A DNA stretch of 64,000 nt. It comes from Gammaproteobacteria bacterium (lineage in GTDB: Bacteria; Pseudomonadota; Gammaproteobacteria; Steroidobacterales; Foliamicaceae). Every line of letters starts with the position of its first letter. The stretch's first letter is position 1. Both the position numbers and the translations under genes were made by a program. The stretch is from contig WTGP01000027.1 of NCBI GenBank assembly GCA_011523505.1, positions 62,001-126,000 of the forward strand. The letters run 5' to 3'. The notes under the pieces are model-generated. The model was not told where the DNA came from. It ran no database searches and worked only from the letters and a program-made list of their open reading frames with translations. Positions 29,927 through 39,800 of this stretch are shown here, one piece after another.

Positions 29927-31221
29927 TGAAAGTCCTTGTTACCGGTTCCGGCGGCCGCGAGCACGCGCTGGCATGGAAACTGGCGCAATCCGAGCGCATC
30001 AGCGAAGTCATGGTCGCGCCCGGCAACGCCGGAACCGCCCGCGAACCGGGCGTGCGCAACGTGCCGCTGGAAGCGGACGAGAACGCACGCCTGGTGGCGT
30101 TCGCCATTACGGAAGACATCGAGCTGGTGGTACCCGGCCCGGAAGCGCCGCTGGTCGCGGGTCTGGTCGATCAGATGGAGAGGGCCGGGATGCCCTGCTT
30201 CGGCCCCACGGCGGCCGCGGCCCGGCTGGAGGGTTCGAAGGTCTTTTCCAAGGAGGTGCTGGATGCCGCCGGCGCGCCCACCGCCGGCTATCGTGAATTC
30301 ACGTCACTGGAGCCCGCCCTGACGCATGTCGAAGAGCGGCGCGCGCCCATGGTCGTCAAGGCCGACGGCCTGGCCGCCGGCAAGGGCGTGATCGTTGCTG
30401 AAACCCGCGATGAGGCCCGCGCCGCGCTGCGCGACATGCTCGAAGGCGGGTCGTTCGGTGAAGCCGGACGCCGGGTGCTGGTGGAAGACTTCCTGGTGGG
30501 CGAAGAAGCCAGCTTCATTGCGCTCGTGGACGGCGAACACGTATTGCCGCTGGCGTCATCGCAGGACCACAAGGCCCGCGACGACGGCGACCGCGGACCG
30601 AACACCGGCGGCATGGGCGCCTATTCGCCCGCGCCCGTGCTCGACCCGGATGTGCAGGCACGCGTAATGAACGAGGTCATGCACCCGGTGGTGCGCGTGA
30701 TGCGGGACAAGGGCACTCCGTTCCGGGGCGTTCTGTATGCGGGCCTGATGATTTCTCCCGACGGCGCCCCGCGGGTGCTGGAGTTCAACGTCCGGTTCGG
30801 TGACCCGGAATGCCAGCCGCTGATGATGCGCATGCGCACGGACCTGCTCGACCTGATCGAGGCGACGCGTGAAGGGCGGCTGGACAGGGTCCGTGTGAAC
30901 TGGGATCCACGCAGCGCGCTGGGCGTGGTCATGGCGTCCGGCGGCTACCCGGGAAGCTATGCCAAGGGCCACGGGATTTCCGGCCTCGACACGGCGGACA
31001 ACTCGTCCGTAAAGGCGTTTCACGCCGGAACGGCCATGAAGGACGGCAAGGTCGCGACTGCCGGCGGCCGCGTGCTGTGCGTTACCGCGCTCGGCGACTC
31101 GTTGCCCGAAGCGCGCGACCGCGCTTACGACGCGGTGTCGGACATTTCCTTCGAAGGCGCTTTCCATCGCTCCGACATCGGCGCCCGCGCCCTGGCGCGC
31201 CTTCCCTCGGAGAGCGCATGA
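29926..31221 (+). CDS. purD: Phosphoribosylamine-glycine ligase
   Basis: 431 residues. ATP-grasp enzyme that joins glycine to phosphoribosylamine. Seen: MKVLVTGSGGREHALAWKL, PEAPLVAGLVD, KADGLAAGKGVIVA (ATP loop), SSQDHKARDDGDRGPNTGGMGAYSPAP, and EFNVRFGDPECQPLM. Start ATG overlaps the purH stop; its own stop is inside the ATGA overlap with the next gene. Confidence 0.97.
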   Translation: MKVLVTGSGGREHALAWKLAQSERISEVMVAPGNAGTAREPGVRNVPLEADENARLVAFAITEDIELVVPGPEAPLVAGLVDQMERAGMPCFGPTAAAARLEGSKVFSKEVLDAAGAPTAGYREFTSLEPALTHVEERRAPMVVKADGLAAGKGVIVAETRDEARAALRDMLEGGSFGEAGRRVLVEDFLVGEEASFIALVDGEHVLPLASSQDHKARDDGDRGPNTGGMGAYSPAPVLDPDVQARVMNEVMHPVVRVMRDKGTPFRGVLYAGLMISPDGAPRVLEFNVRFGDPECQPLMMRMRTDLLDLIEATREGRLDRVRVNWDPRSALGVVMASGGYPGSYAKGHGISGLDTADNSSVKAFHAGTAMKDGKVATAGGRVLCVTALGDSLPEARDRAYDAVSDISFEGAFHRSDIGARALARLPSESA

Positions 31222-32057
31222 CCTGGCGCATCGGCATCATCGGAACCGGCGCCGCGCCGACGGGATCCAACGTCCCGCCCGCGCCCATCAGGGAAATCGC
31301 GGCGAACGGTTTCGCGCCGGAACTGATCGAACCGCGTTTGCGCACTTTCCCAATGACGCCGTACGACCGCGGCCTGACAGCGCTGGCCTACCTGGACTGC
31401 GCACTGGAAGCGGAGAAGGCCGGATTCGACGCCGTGTTCATCAATACCGTGGGCGACTACGGCATCGACGAGATGAAATCGGCAACCGGCATGGTGGTCG
31501 TAGGCGCCGGCGAAGCGACCATGGCCATGTGCGTGAACACCGGCCGCCGTTTCTCCATCGTCACGATCTGGCCGCCGAAACTGAATTTCATTCAGCAGGA
31601 GCGGCTGAGCAGTTGCGGCATGCAGGACCGCTGTGCGTCCATTCGCAACGTGCAGGAGGACCGAGAAGTCGAAGGAGTCGAACAGGCCGCCGCTACCACT
31701 GCGAACCTGAAGGATCGGAACGAATCGCTTAAGAAACGAATCGTCGACGCCATCAACGCCGCAGTATCCGAAGACGGCGCCGACACCATCATGCTCGGCT
31801 GCACCTGCATGGCCCCCGTCGGTCCCGACGTTGCGGCGCAGGTGAACGTGCCCGTCTTCGAGTCCATGCGCACCGGCTACAAGACCGCCGAAGCGCTGCT
31901 CACGCTCGGCGTGCGCCACAGCGACGCCGCCTACCCCAAACCCAACCCCGACAACCTTGCCGCCGTGGGTGCGTTGGTCGCCGGCCAGGGCAACATGGAC
32001 CTGGGCGGCGACTGCGAAGTCTGCGTGATTTCTGAAGAATCTGAGAAATCCCGCTAG
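31218..32057 (+). CDS. Asp/Glu/hydantoin racemase-like protein with one catalytic cysteine missing
   Basis: 280 residues from the ATG at 31218, which forms an ATGA overlap with purD; the longer frame back to 31077 only reads through purD. The fold is that of the Asp/Glu/hydantoin racemase superfamily: GFDAVFINTVGDYGIDEMKSAT, VVGAGEATMAM and ADTIMLGCTCMAP. Active racemases use two cysteines on opposite faces of the substrate. The second is present (Cys195 in LGCTC) but the first, in the position of CFGDPG of hydantoin racemases, is Thr77. A one-base racemase is unlikely; an isomerase, decarboxylase or binding function is more plausible. The link to purD and to hydantoin metabolism elsewhere in the window may be coincidental. 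Confidence 0.75.
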   Translation: MTWRIGIIGTGAAPTGSNVPPAPIREIAANGFAPELIEPRLRTFPMTPYDRGLTALAYLDCALEAEKAGFDAVFINTVGDYGIDEMKSATGMVVVGAGEATMAMCVNTGRRFSIVTIWPPKLNFIQQERLSSCGMQDRCASIRNVQEDREVEGVEQAAATTANLKDRNESLKKRIVDAINAAVSEDGADTIMLGCTCMAPVGPDVAAQVNVPVFESMRTGYKTAEALLTLGVRHSDAAYPKPNPDNLAAVGALVAGQGNMDLGGDCEVCVISEESEKSR

Positions 32058-32139
32058 CGAACGATCAATTCCGCGTCGGCAGGCATATGTCGTAGTCCTG
32101 CTGCACGCACAAAGGAATTGTCTTACAATCGCCTTACCA

Positions 32140-32159
32140 TAATTTCTCCGGAGAAATTA
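32140..32159. promoter_or_regulatory. 20-bp perfect palindrome covering the antitoxin ribosome binding site
   Basis: TAATTTCTCC followed immediately by its reverse complement, ending 2 bases before the antitoxin ATG and containing its GGAGA ribosome binding site. A TACAAT -10 hexamer lies at 32124-32129 just upstream. The position is what is expected of an autoregulatory operator bound by an AbrB/MazE-type antitoxin. Confidence 0.65.
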
Positions 32160-32161
32160 CC

Positions 32162-32437
32162 ATGCCGGCGCCCGAAAAACTAACAACAACCGTTTCGACT
32201 AAGGGTCAGATCATCCTGCCCAAGGCAATTCGCCGGGCATTGAGTTGGGAAGCGGGCAAAAAGCTGGTTGTGGAGCACGCTCCCGAAGGCGTGCTGCTGA
32301 AACCCTTACCCGTATTCGCCAGAACCCGGAACAAGGACGTTTTCGGATGCCTTGAGTTTAGCGGTGCCCCGAAGACTGTGGCAGAAATGAGGGCCGGAGT
32401 ATTGGCCGAGGCAAAGCGGCGGCATGCACGCAATTGA
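32162..32437 (+). CDS. AbrB/MazE/SpoVT-type antitoxin
   Basis: 91 residues. The N-terminal swapped-hairpin AbrB fold is clear from TTVSTKGQIILPKAIRRALSWEAGKKLVVEHAPEGVLLKP. The C-terminal part (about 55-91) is the toxin-binding tail. In such modules the antitoxin neutralises the PIN toxin encoded next and represses the operon by binding an upstream palindrome, here 32140-32159. The reading frame overlaps the toxin gene by 14 bases. Confidence 0.88.
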   Translation: MPAPEKLTTTVSTKGQIILPKAIRRALSWEAGKKLVVEHAPEGVLLKPLPVFARTRNKDVFGCLEFSGAPKTVAEMRAGVLAEAKRRHARN

Positions 32438-32810
32438 TACCAATGTGGTTGTTCGCTACCTGACCGGCGACGATCCGGTCCAGGCTGCAAAGGCGAGAAA
32501 GGTGATTGATGCGGGCAATGTGTTTGTCAGCACGACGGTGTTCCTGGAGAGTGAATGGGTGCTGCGTAGCGTTTACGGCTTCTCCGGGAATGATGTCGCG
32601 TCTGCCCTGCGCGCCTTCGCGGGCCTGCCGGCCATTGAGGTGGAGAGCCCCACTCTCCTGGCTGAAGCGCTTGACCGTATGGAAGAGGGCATGGATTTTG
32701 CCGATGCATTACATCTCGGTGCGGCGGCCGGATGCGAGGCTATGCTGAGTTTTGACCGCGATTTCATTGAAGCGGCCCAGGATGATTCCGTATTGGTGAT
32801 GGAGCCTTGA
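32424..32810 (+). CDS. PIN-domain toxin (VapC-like ribonuclease)
   Basis: 128 residues, typical of VapC toxins. The acidic active-site residues of the PIN fold are all visible: Asp5 in MHAIDTNVVVRYL, the Glu in LESEWVLR (Glu42/44), Asp94 in DFADALHL, and Asp111 in SFDRDF. These bind Mg for RNA cleavage, typically of tRNA or rRNA. Start overlaps the antitoxin by 14 bases. Its stop codon overlaps the methyltransferase start (TGATG), so the toxin and the restriction system are read from one message. Confidence 0.9.
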   Translation: MHAIDTNVVVRYLTGDDPVQAAKARKVIDAGNVFVSTTVFLESEWVLRSVYGFSGNDVASALRAFAGLPAIEVESPTLLAEALDRMEEGMDFADALHLGAAAGCEAMLSFDRDFIEAAQDDSVLVMEP

Positions 32811-35800
32811 TGGAAGTGCAACCCGGCCCCGGCTGTGCAGCCAAGTTTGACCGCCTAAGGACGCTCCTGCGTGAGATGTTCCAGTTGGACCGGGGAGATC
32901 TCGATTTCGGGCTGTACCGCATCATGAAACTGATGGGGGACGAGGTCTCAACGTTCCTTGATCACGACTTACTGCCGCAGATTCAAGAGCAATTGAACCT
33001 GACCACCGCCCCGGAGCGGGCCAGGCTTGAGGAGGAAAAGAAGAATCTGCGCGAAAAGGCCCGCGATCTGGGCCTGGATCCTGACACTAACCCCTCTCCA
33101 AGGTTCGAGGAACTGGACGGCAGGCTAGCCGAAATGAGCAAGGACGCCGATGCGGAGGCCGACGTTTACAACCATCTCGCAAACTTCTTTGCGCGCTACT
33201 ATGCCGAAGGCGACTTTATGTCGCTGCGCCGCTATTCGAGCGGTGGCCGCTCTACCTATCTGATTCCTTACGACGGAGAGGAAGTAAAGCTGTACTGGGC
33301 CAATTCTGACCAGTACTACATCAAGACTACTGAGAATTACGCGTCCTACGTTTTCAAGGTGGGTTCAGGCGACGCCGCTAAGCGCGTTCGATTCGAAATC
33401 GCTGCAGCCGATAACGAGAAAGACAATGTGAAAGAAGCGACCGACAAACGGCGCCAATTCGTGCTGACGAAAGGCCGGAAGGCCGTTTTGGTGGAAGATG
33501 GCGAACTCGTCGCGCGTTTTGACCACAGGCCGCTCACCGACGCCGAGAAGAAGAAGTGGCCGGGCAACGTCGCCAAGCAGCAGGGTCGGATCAACGAAAC
33601 ATCAATTCAGCGAATTCTGACCGCGGCCGATGCGGACTGGCGACCTTTGTTGGCTACTCCCGCCCCGACGGAGGCTGATGAAGAACGCACGCTCCTCGCC
33701 AAGCATGTGGATCGCTACACTGCCAAGAACAGCTTCGATTATTTCATTCACAAGGACTTGGGTGGATTTCTGCAGCGCGAGCTGGATCTGTACCTGAACA
33801 CGGAGGTGTTAAATCTTGATGATCTCGCTACGGGTGACGCGTCCCGGCTTGATCGGGCGTTGGCACGGGTTCGCGTGATCCGCGGTATTGGCCGGAAAAT
33901 CATCGATTTTCTGGCGCAGTTGGAGGATTTTCAGAAGCAACTCTGGTTGAAGCAGAAGTTCGTGCTCGAAACCCAATGGTGCGTCACGCTGGATCGCGTG
34001 CCCCAAGCGTTGTATCCAGAGATCGCCTCAAACGCAGCGCAGTGCGAGGAGTGGGTTGAGTTATTCGCTGCCGACGAGATACTGGGGGAATTGGCCAACG
34101 GCAGAGCGGTAGAGAGCCGTTCGCCAAGCGTCGAATTTCTGAATGCCAATCCTTACCTCGTGCTGGACACGCGGCACTTCGAGCGCGATTTCACCGACCG
34201 ATTGCTGGCAGCACTCTCGGACGGCGGCCCACTTGACGAACAACTAGATGGGCTGCTGATACACGGCGAAAACTTTCAGGCACTGAATCTTCTGCGAGCG
34301 CGGTTTCAACAAGACGTGCCGTGTGTCTATATTGATCCCCCGTACAACACGGGAGACTCCGAGATTCACTATAAGAATGGCTACTTGAACTCTTCGTGGT
34401 TGACCTTGATGGCCAGCCGTTTGGATGCCTTGAATGGGTTACTTGCAAAGGATGCCGTTCTCTATATTGCAATTGATGATTTCGAAATGGCCAATCTTGC
34501 GGAACTTATTGATACCCACTGTCCGTCATTGCGTCGCGACATGATCATCGTAAATCACCATCCACAAGGCGGGAAGGCCAAGACTCTGGCACAAACTCAC
34601 GAGTACATGATTGTCTGCACGCATGCCACATCCACGAGAACGCTAGTAGGCAGAAATAGAGACAACGGCGATGATGTCGAGTTACGACCGTTCAAGCGTA
34701 GCGGAACTGCCGAAAGCAATTTTCGCTATGGGAGACCCAATAGTTTCTACGCGATTCTGGTCCATCCTGAATCTCGGCAACCCGTGGGGCTTGAGCGTCC
34801 TCCGGTAGGCGACGAGTATCCGAAGGGCAAGACAGACACCGGCTTGATCAGAATTTATCCCGTTGGCAATCAAGGCCAAGAGCGTGTATGGAGACTTTCA
34901 TACGAGTCATGCGAGACCTTGATACGCAATGGAAAGCTTCGTTGTTCCGATAGAAATACGATCTACCAGGTAATTGAAGCCGGGGAACGAAAGAAGGCGC
35001 TATTTAGCAACTGGACACACCCGCGCTACAACGCCGGAACGTACGGTGCGAACCTACTGCGGGAAATTCTTGGCGAACAAAATCTATTCTCGTACCCGAA
35101 ATCGCTTTATACCGTCGAAGACGCAATCTTTGCGGTCAGCATCAATGCCGGTGAGCATGTGTTGGACTTCTTTGCGGGGTCTGGAACCACCGGTCATGCC
35201 GTCGTTGAATTGAATCGGCAGGATGCTGGTCAGCGCAAGTTCATTCTCGTGGAAATGGGAGATCACTTCGACAGCGTCTTGGTGCCGAGAATGAAGAAAG
35301 TTGTCTATTCGTCAGAATGGAAGGATGGAAAGCCGGTCAAGCGGGACGGGGTTAGCCAGTTACTGAAGTGCATTCGACTTGAATCCTACGAGGATACGCT
35401 CGACGGCCTTGAGGCGAAGCGAAACTCAGACAACCAATTGCGGCTGCTCAACGATAATCCGGAGTTGGCGGAGGACTACCGTTTGCGCTACCTGCTGGGC
35501 CATAAGACGGCTCGAAGCGCCAGCCTTCTGGGTGAGGAACTGCGCGATCCTTTTGCGCACTCGCTTTCCATAGTGCGCGATGGCGTTCGGCGCCAAGAAC
35601 CGGTGGACTTGCCGGAGACTTTTAATTACCTGATCGGCCTGCGGGTGGAGTCTCGTCGTCGCATTGAGGGCGCGCTTGCAATTACCGGAAAGGATACGGA
35701 GGGCCGGAATTGCCTAATTGTCTGGCGCACCCTGGACGAAATGGACCACAAAGCCTTGGATGCTTGGTTCGACCGTAACCGGACGTCATTCGGTGATTCG

Positions 35801-35917
35801 CTGAACGTGATCTACATTAATGGCGACCACACACTGAACGCAAAGAAGCGCCCCGACGACGCCTGGACCGCAATCACCATCGAACCTATCTTTCGCGATC
35901 TGATGTTTAGAGGTTAG
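32810..35917 (+). CDS. Large beta-class N6-adenine DNA methyltransferase (type III Mod-like)
   Basis: 1035 residues from the ATG at 32810, which has GGAG 6 bases upstream and overlaps the toxin stop; a TTG one codon earlier is not preferred. The N4/N6 methylase core carries motif IV DPPYNTGD near residue 507 and motif I DFFAGSGTTG near residue 785, in the beta-class order used by type III Mod subunits, with the target-recognition region between them. Classical Mod proteins are about 650 residues; here an extra 450-residue N-terminal region contains EERKNL-rich coiled-coil segments and QQGRINETSIQRIL, and a 240-residue C-terminal region follows motif I. It should set sequence specificity and protect host DNA for the nuclease at 36821-39868. 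Confidence 0.9.
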   Translation: MEVQPGPGCAAKFDRLRTLLREMFQLDRGDLDFGLYRIMKLMGDEVSTFLDHDLLPQIQEQLNLTTAPERARLEEEKKNLREKARDLGLDPDTNPSPRFEELDGRLAEMSKDADAEADVYNHLANFFARYYAEGDFMSLRRYSSGGRSTYLIPYDGEEVKLYWANSDQYYIKTTENYASYVFKVGSGDAAKRVRFEIAAADNEKDNVKEATDKRRQFVLTKGRKAVLVEDGELVARFDHRPLTDAEKKKWPGNVAKQQGRINETSIQRILTAADADWRPLLATPAPTEADEERTLLAKHVDRYTAKNSFDYFIHKDLGGFLQRELDLYLNTEVLNLDDLATGDASRLDRALARVRVIRGIGRKIIDFLAQLEDFQKQLWLKQKFVLETQWCVTLDRVPQALYPEIASNAAQCEEWVELFAADEILGELANGRAVESRSPSVEFLNANPYLVLDTRHFERDFTDRLLAALSDGGPLDEQLDGLLIHGENFQALNLLRARFQQDVPCVYIDPPYNTGDSEIHYKNGYLNSSWLTLMASRLDALNGLLAKDAVLYIAIDDFEMANLAELIDTHCPSLRRDMIIVNHHPQGGKAKTLAQTHEYMIVCTHATSTRTLVGRNRDNGDDVELRPFKRSGTAESNFRYGRPNSFYAILVHPESRQPVGLERPPVGDEYPKGKTDTGLIRIYPVGNQGQERVWRLSYESCETLIRNGKLRCSDRNTIYQVIEAGERKKALFSNWTHPRYNAGTYGANLLREILGEQNLFSYPKSLYTVEDAIFAVSINAGEHVLDFFAGSGTTGHAVVELNRQDAGQRKFILVEMGDHFDSVLVPRMKKVVYSSEWKDGKPVKRDGVSQLLKCIRLESYEDTLDGLEAKRNSDNQLRLLNDNPELAEDYRLRYLLGHKTARSASLLGEELRDPFAHSLSIVRDGVRRQEPVDLPETFNYLIGLRVESRRRIEGALAITGKDTEGRNCLIVWRTLDEMDHKALDAWFDRNRTSFGDSLNVIYINGDHTLNAKKRPDDAWTAITIEPIFRDLMFRG

Positions 35918-35921
35918 TGTC

Positions 35922-36824
35922 GTGACGAAGAATGGAAACGTAATTTCTAATCACTTGGTTTTTTCTCAGCGATACAGATATGAACCGTTACCAGCGCCAA
36001 TGCAATTGGAGCAACTTTCAGATGATTTACGGCGGCGTATCTGGAGTGTTCTATACGACTGGCTAGTGGGAGCAAGGAGTCCCGCTATGTACGGATATTT
36101 TTTCTCCGGTACAGAAGATAGGTTTATCCAACGTGTGCTGAGTGAGCATAGGAGAAAGCCAGAAGACGAAATCGATACCGATTACGAGCAAGTTCTAAGA
36201 GATTTTAAAAGCACGGTTCTTCAGGGTCGCTTCAACATCGTTCTTGATTTACTTGAGATCATCATTAATGAAAGGAATTTTGGGGTGCGTTTTGCGGGAG
36301 AAGTGAAGGACGTATTTGAGCTATGCGGAGCACCGTATTGGCTTGATATTTCGCACAAGCCACATCACTTCCACCCACGCACCAGTCAGGACCAAGGACA
36401 AGCTACCCAACAAGCAGTTCAAACACTCCATGAAAACCACATGGACGGAGCTACCACACACCTGCGTCAGGCAGTCGAACACGTTAACGCGGGGCAATAT
36501 GCGGATTCCATTTCGGACAGCATTCACGCGGTTGCGTCTGTTGCCCGAAAAATTGATCCAAAGGCAAATCGCAAGCTGAGTTCCGCACTAGATTCGCTCG
36601 AGAGGGCAGGTGTGCTAAAGCATCGTGCGCTAAAAAGAGCTCTCTCTCAACTTTATGGGTACGCAAGTAACGAACAGGGAATTCGGCATGAGTTGGTCGA
36701 TCAAAGCGCGGCGGACGTTGGCCTGGACGAGGCCATGTTCATGTACGGTGCCTGCGCGTCTTTTGCGGCGTATCTTGCCAGTAAACACCGCGCGCTGGAT
36801 CAATCGCGTCAAGATAGCGAATGA
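35922..36824 (+). CDS. AbiJ N-terminal-domain-like abortive infection protein
   Basis: 300 residues from a GTG at 35922, 4 bases after the methyltransferase stop. The N-terminal part resembles the AbiJ_NTD4 family: FSQRYRYEPLPAPMQLEQLSDDLRRRIWSVLYDWL, followed by a long helical stretch. The C-terminal half (about 165-295), with MDGATTHLRQAVEHVNAGQYADSISDSIHAVASVARKI and the final helices, resembles the HEPN-like Abi C-terminus; a strict RX4-6H nuclease motif was not identified with confidence. It is markedly AT-richer than its neighbours. Being coded between mod and res suggests it acts with them, perhaps as a back-up suicide effector. Assignment is by visual similarity. Confidence 0.65.
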   Translation: MTKNGNVISNHLVFSQRYRYEPLPAPMQLEQLSDDLRRRIWSVLYDWLVGARSPAMYGYFFSGTEDRFIQRVLSEHRRKPEDEIDTDYEQVLRDFKSTVLQGRFNIVLDLLEIIINERNFGVRFAGEVKDVFELCGAPYWLDISHKPHHFHPRTSQDQGQATQQAVQTLHENHMDGATTHLRQAVEHVNAGQYADSISDSIHAVASVARKIDPKANRKLSSALDSLERAGVLKHRALKRALSQLYGYASNEQGIRHELVDQSAADVGLDEAMFMYGACASFAAYLASKHRALDQSRQDSE

Positions 36825-39800
36825 CCGCGCTGCAAAACCGGCTGGATCTAAATCGCTTCATTTGCTCGGAGTTCGGCTATGACGACCTGAGCGAGATGCT
36901 CGATAGGCTCCGCGACGTTCCCGCCGGAATCGGCGCCGCGGGCGCGAGCGAGTACGTTCAAGCGCTGTATCTCAATCCGGATCGCGCCTCGCTAGATCGC
37001 AACCAACTCGAACAATACGACGCCAACATCGCGGCGCACAGCGTTCGGTTGCGCATGACGGATGAACACGGACGAACCTGGAAGCCACATCAATATCTGG
37101 CGCTGCTGTTCACGGAGCACTATCTACGCCGCTATTTTGAAGACCCGGTCGCCCTCCTGGCCGATCTGAACGCTGTAAAGAGCGCAAATCCATTGACCAT
37201 GTCCATGTCCGATTACGGGCCGGATGACTTGCGCACGCTCGCATTTCAGAGCGCCACCGGTTCCGGTAAGACGCTTCTGATGCATGTGCACATTCTGCAA
37301 TACCGGCATTACCTGAGCGCCACGGGCGGGCGATTGAACAATATAGTGCTGGTTACCCCGAATGAGCAGATGTCGGCGCAGCATGAGCGTGATTTGCACG
37401 AAAGTGGACTGCAGGCACGGATTTTTTCCAGCGAAGCCAGTACGGACGTGTTCTCGCCCGTTGAGATCATCGACCTCAACAAGCTGGCCGAGAAAAAGGG
37501 CATAAAGCGTGTGGCTGTGGGCGATTTCGGCGACGACAATCTGGTGCTGGTGGACGAGGGGCATCTGGGCGCGTCGGGCAGGGTATGGCGAGAGCGCCGC
37601 CAGGAACTCGCGAGCGGCGGTTTTTCGTTCGAGTATTCCGCAACCTTCAATCAGGTCGTGGGAAGAGACGAGGAGTTGCGAGACGCGTACGGCAAGTGCC
37701 TGCTCTTCGACTACCCCTATCGACGTTTCCACGCCGATGGTTATGGCAAGGATTACAGCATTCTTAATCTTCCTGAGGGCGCGCAAGACGAAAACAGCAA
37801 CATGTACTTGTTGGGCTGCCTGCTCACCTTCTATCAACAGTGCCGCATTTGGCGAAACAGGGGTACGCGCTGGTCGGAGTTCAATCTTGCGAAACCACTT
37901 TGGGTGTTTCTGGGCAAGACGGTTACCGGCTCTAGTAGGGCAGACCAGGCCACCCGATCCGACGTGGTTCATATCCTCAAGTTCCTGGGTTGGACGTTGG
38001 CGCGCGGCGACCAGGTCCGGCCAATGATTCATAGCCTCCTGAACGGCCAATCCGGTTTGCATGATGAGGCCGGGCGCGATTATTTCGTCGGGCGTTTTCC
38101 TTACCTGGACGAAGGCGATGTTGACGGGTTGTACGCGGATTTATGCGAGACGATATTTCACGGGACGGGACAACTGCACGTGGTTTATCTCACGGCGGGG
38201 GAGGGCGAACTGCACCTTCGCACTGCCGACAACGATCCATTCGGGGTGGTAAACGTGGGCGATTCGGCGGCGCTCTATCGGCTCCTTACCGAGCAGGACA
38301 CCCGGGACTTACAGGTGGAGCGCGAGTTGGGCTTTGCTGAACGGCTATTTGAGCATGTCGATAGGGCGGACTCGACCGTGAACGTGGTGATCGGCGCGCG
38401 ACGCTTCATCGCCGGCTGGAATTCTTGGCGCGTCAGCACCATGGGGCTGATGCACGTGGGCGTTGGCGAGGGGCCGGAAATCATCCAGATGTTTGGCCGC
38501 GGCGTGCGGCTGAAAGGCTGGAACATGAGCCTGAAACGGCATCGCGAATGCGGTGTTGAGCCACCCAACGACAGCGCGCAATTGGCGGAACTGGAAAAAC
38601 TCTACATTTTTGGACTGCGCGCTAACTACATGCAGAGATTTCGTGAATATTTGCAAAAGGAAGGGATGGCCTCGGAGATGGAAACGGCCCGCGTGCTTGT
38701 TAGCTGGAATTTTCCTGCGAGCACGGACCTGAAACTGATTCGCTTGAATAGTGACCGGATATACGGACTCTCCGATGAGAGACCCGTGCTACCAGGGCCG
38801 GATGCCGAACATACTCCGGTGACCTTGGATCTCTATTCGAGGCTTCAATCCTTGTCTTCCACCGATGCTGCGACTGCAGAAGGCAGGGGCAAGGAATCGG
38901 TCAGCTTGACGGAATATGCCGACTTTTTTGGTGTGGGACGTGTTTATGAGCGGCTGCTCTTGCGCAAGCGGAAAAGGGATTGGCGCAATCTGATCATTGA
39001 GAAAAAGACTGTGGAGGAGTTATTGCGAAATTCCGGCTGGTACCAACTGTTTCTGCCGCCCGAACGGTTAAAGGGTGGCGAGTTTGGATTGATTCAGACC
39101 CTGGAAGATATCGTCGTCGATCTGATCACGGAATATGCGGATAGGTTTTGGCGAGCGCGTCGACAGAGGTGGGAGCACGGGCAGATCGAGGTTGTCACAT
39201 TGAACGAAGAAGATCCCAACAATGTCGAAGCCTACGAGTTGTCAGTCAACGTCGACAAGGGTGGGTTGGTCAGAGACTCGGGCGATGTCGCCTATGGCGA
39301 TTTTGGCATCAACCCGATTGAGACATCGCGCCATGCCTACTCGCCGCTGTTACATAGCAATCAAGACTGTGAAGTTGCCATCCGGCCTGTCGCTTTGAAT
39401 GACGGTGAGAGGCAAGTTGTTGAAGTCCTTAGCGAGTTGGCAAAGAGACAGGATTCCTGCTTGCAGGGCAAAGAAGTCTTCCTTATGCGAAATCAAACGG
39501 GTGGACGCGGGATTTCGCTATTCAACGATGTCGCCTACTATCCTGATTTTCTCGTTTGGCTGAAAGACGCCGACAGCCAGCATCTGATCTTCCTTGACCC
39601 GAAGGGATTGGTTCATCTCGGACATACAGAAGTTAAGAAGATGCAGATGCACCATGAAATCGCGGAAATCGCGAAACAGGTGCGCGCAGCTCACCCGGAC
39701 TTGCATTTACACGCCTATATCCTGTCCGTTACCGCGCCTGACAAGATTGGCGCCGAACGGCGCAGTAAGGATAAGTGGGAGGAGGACGGCGTTTATTTCC

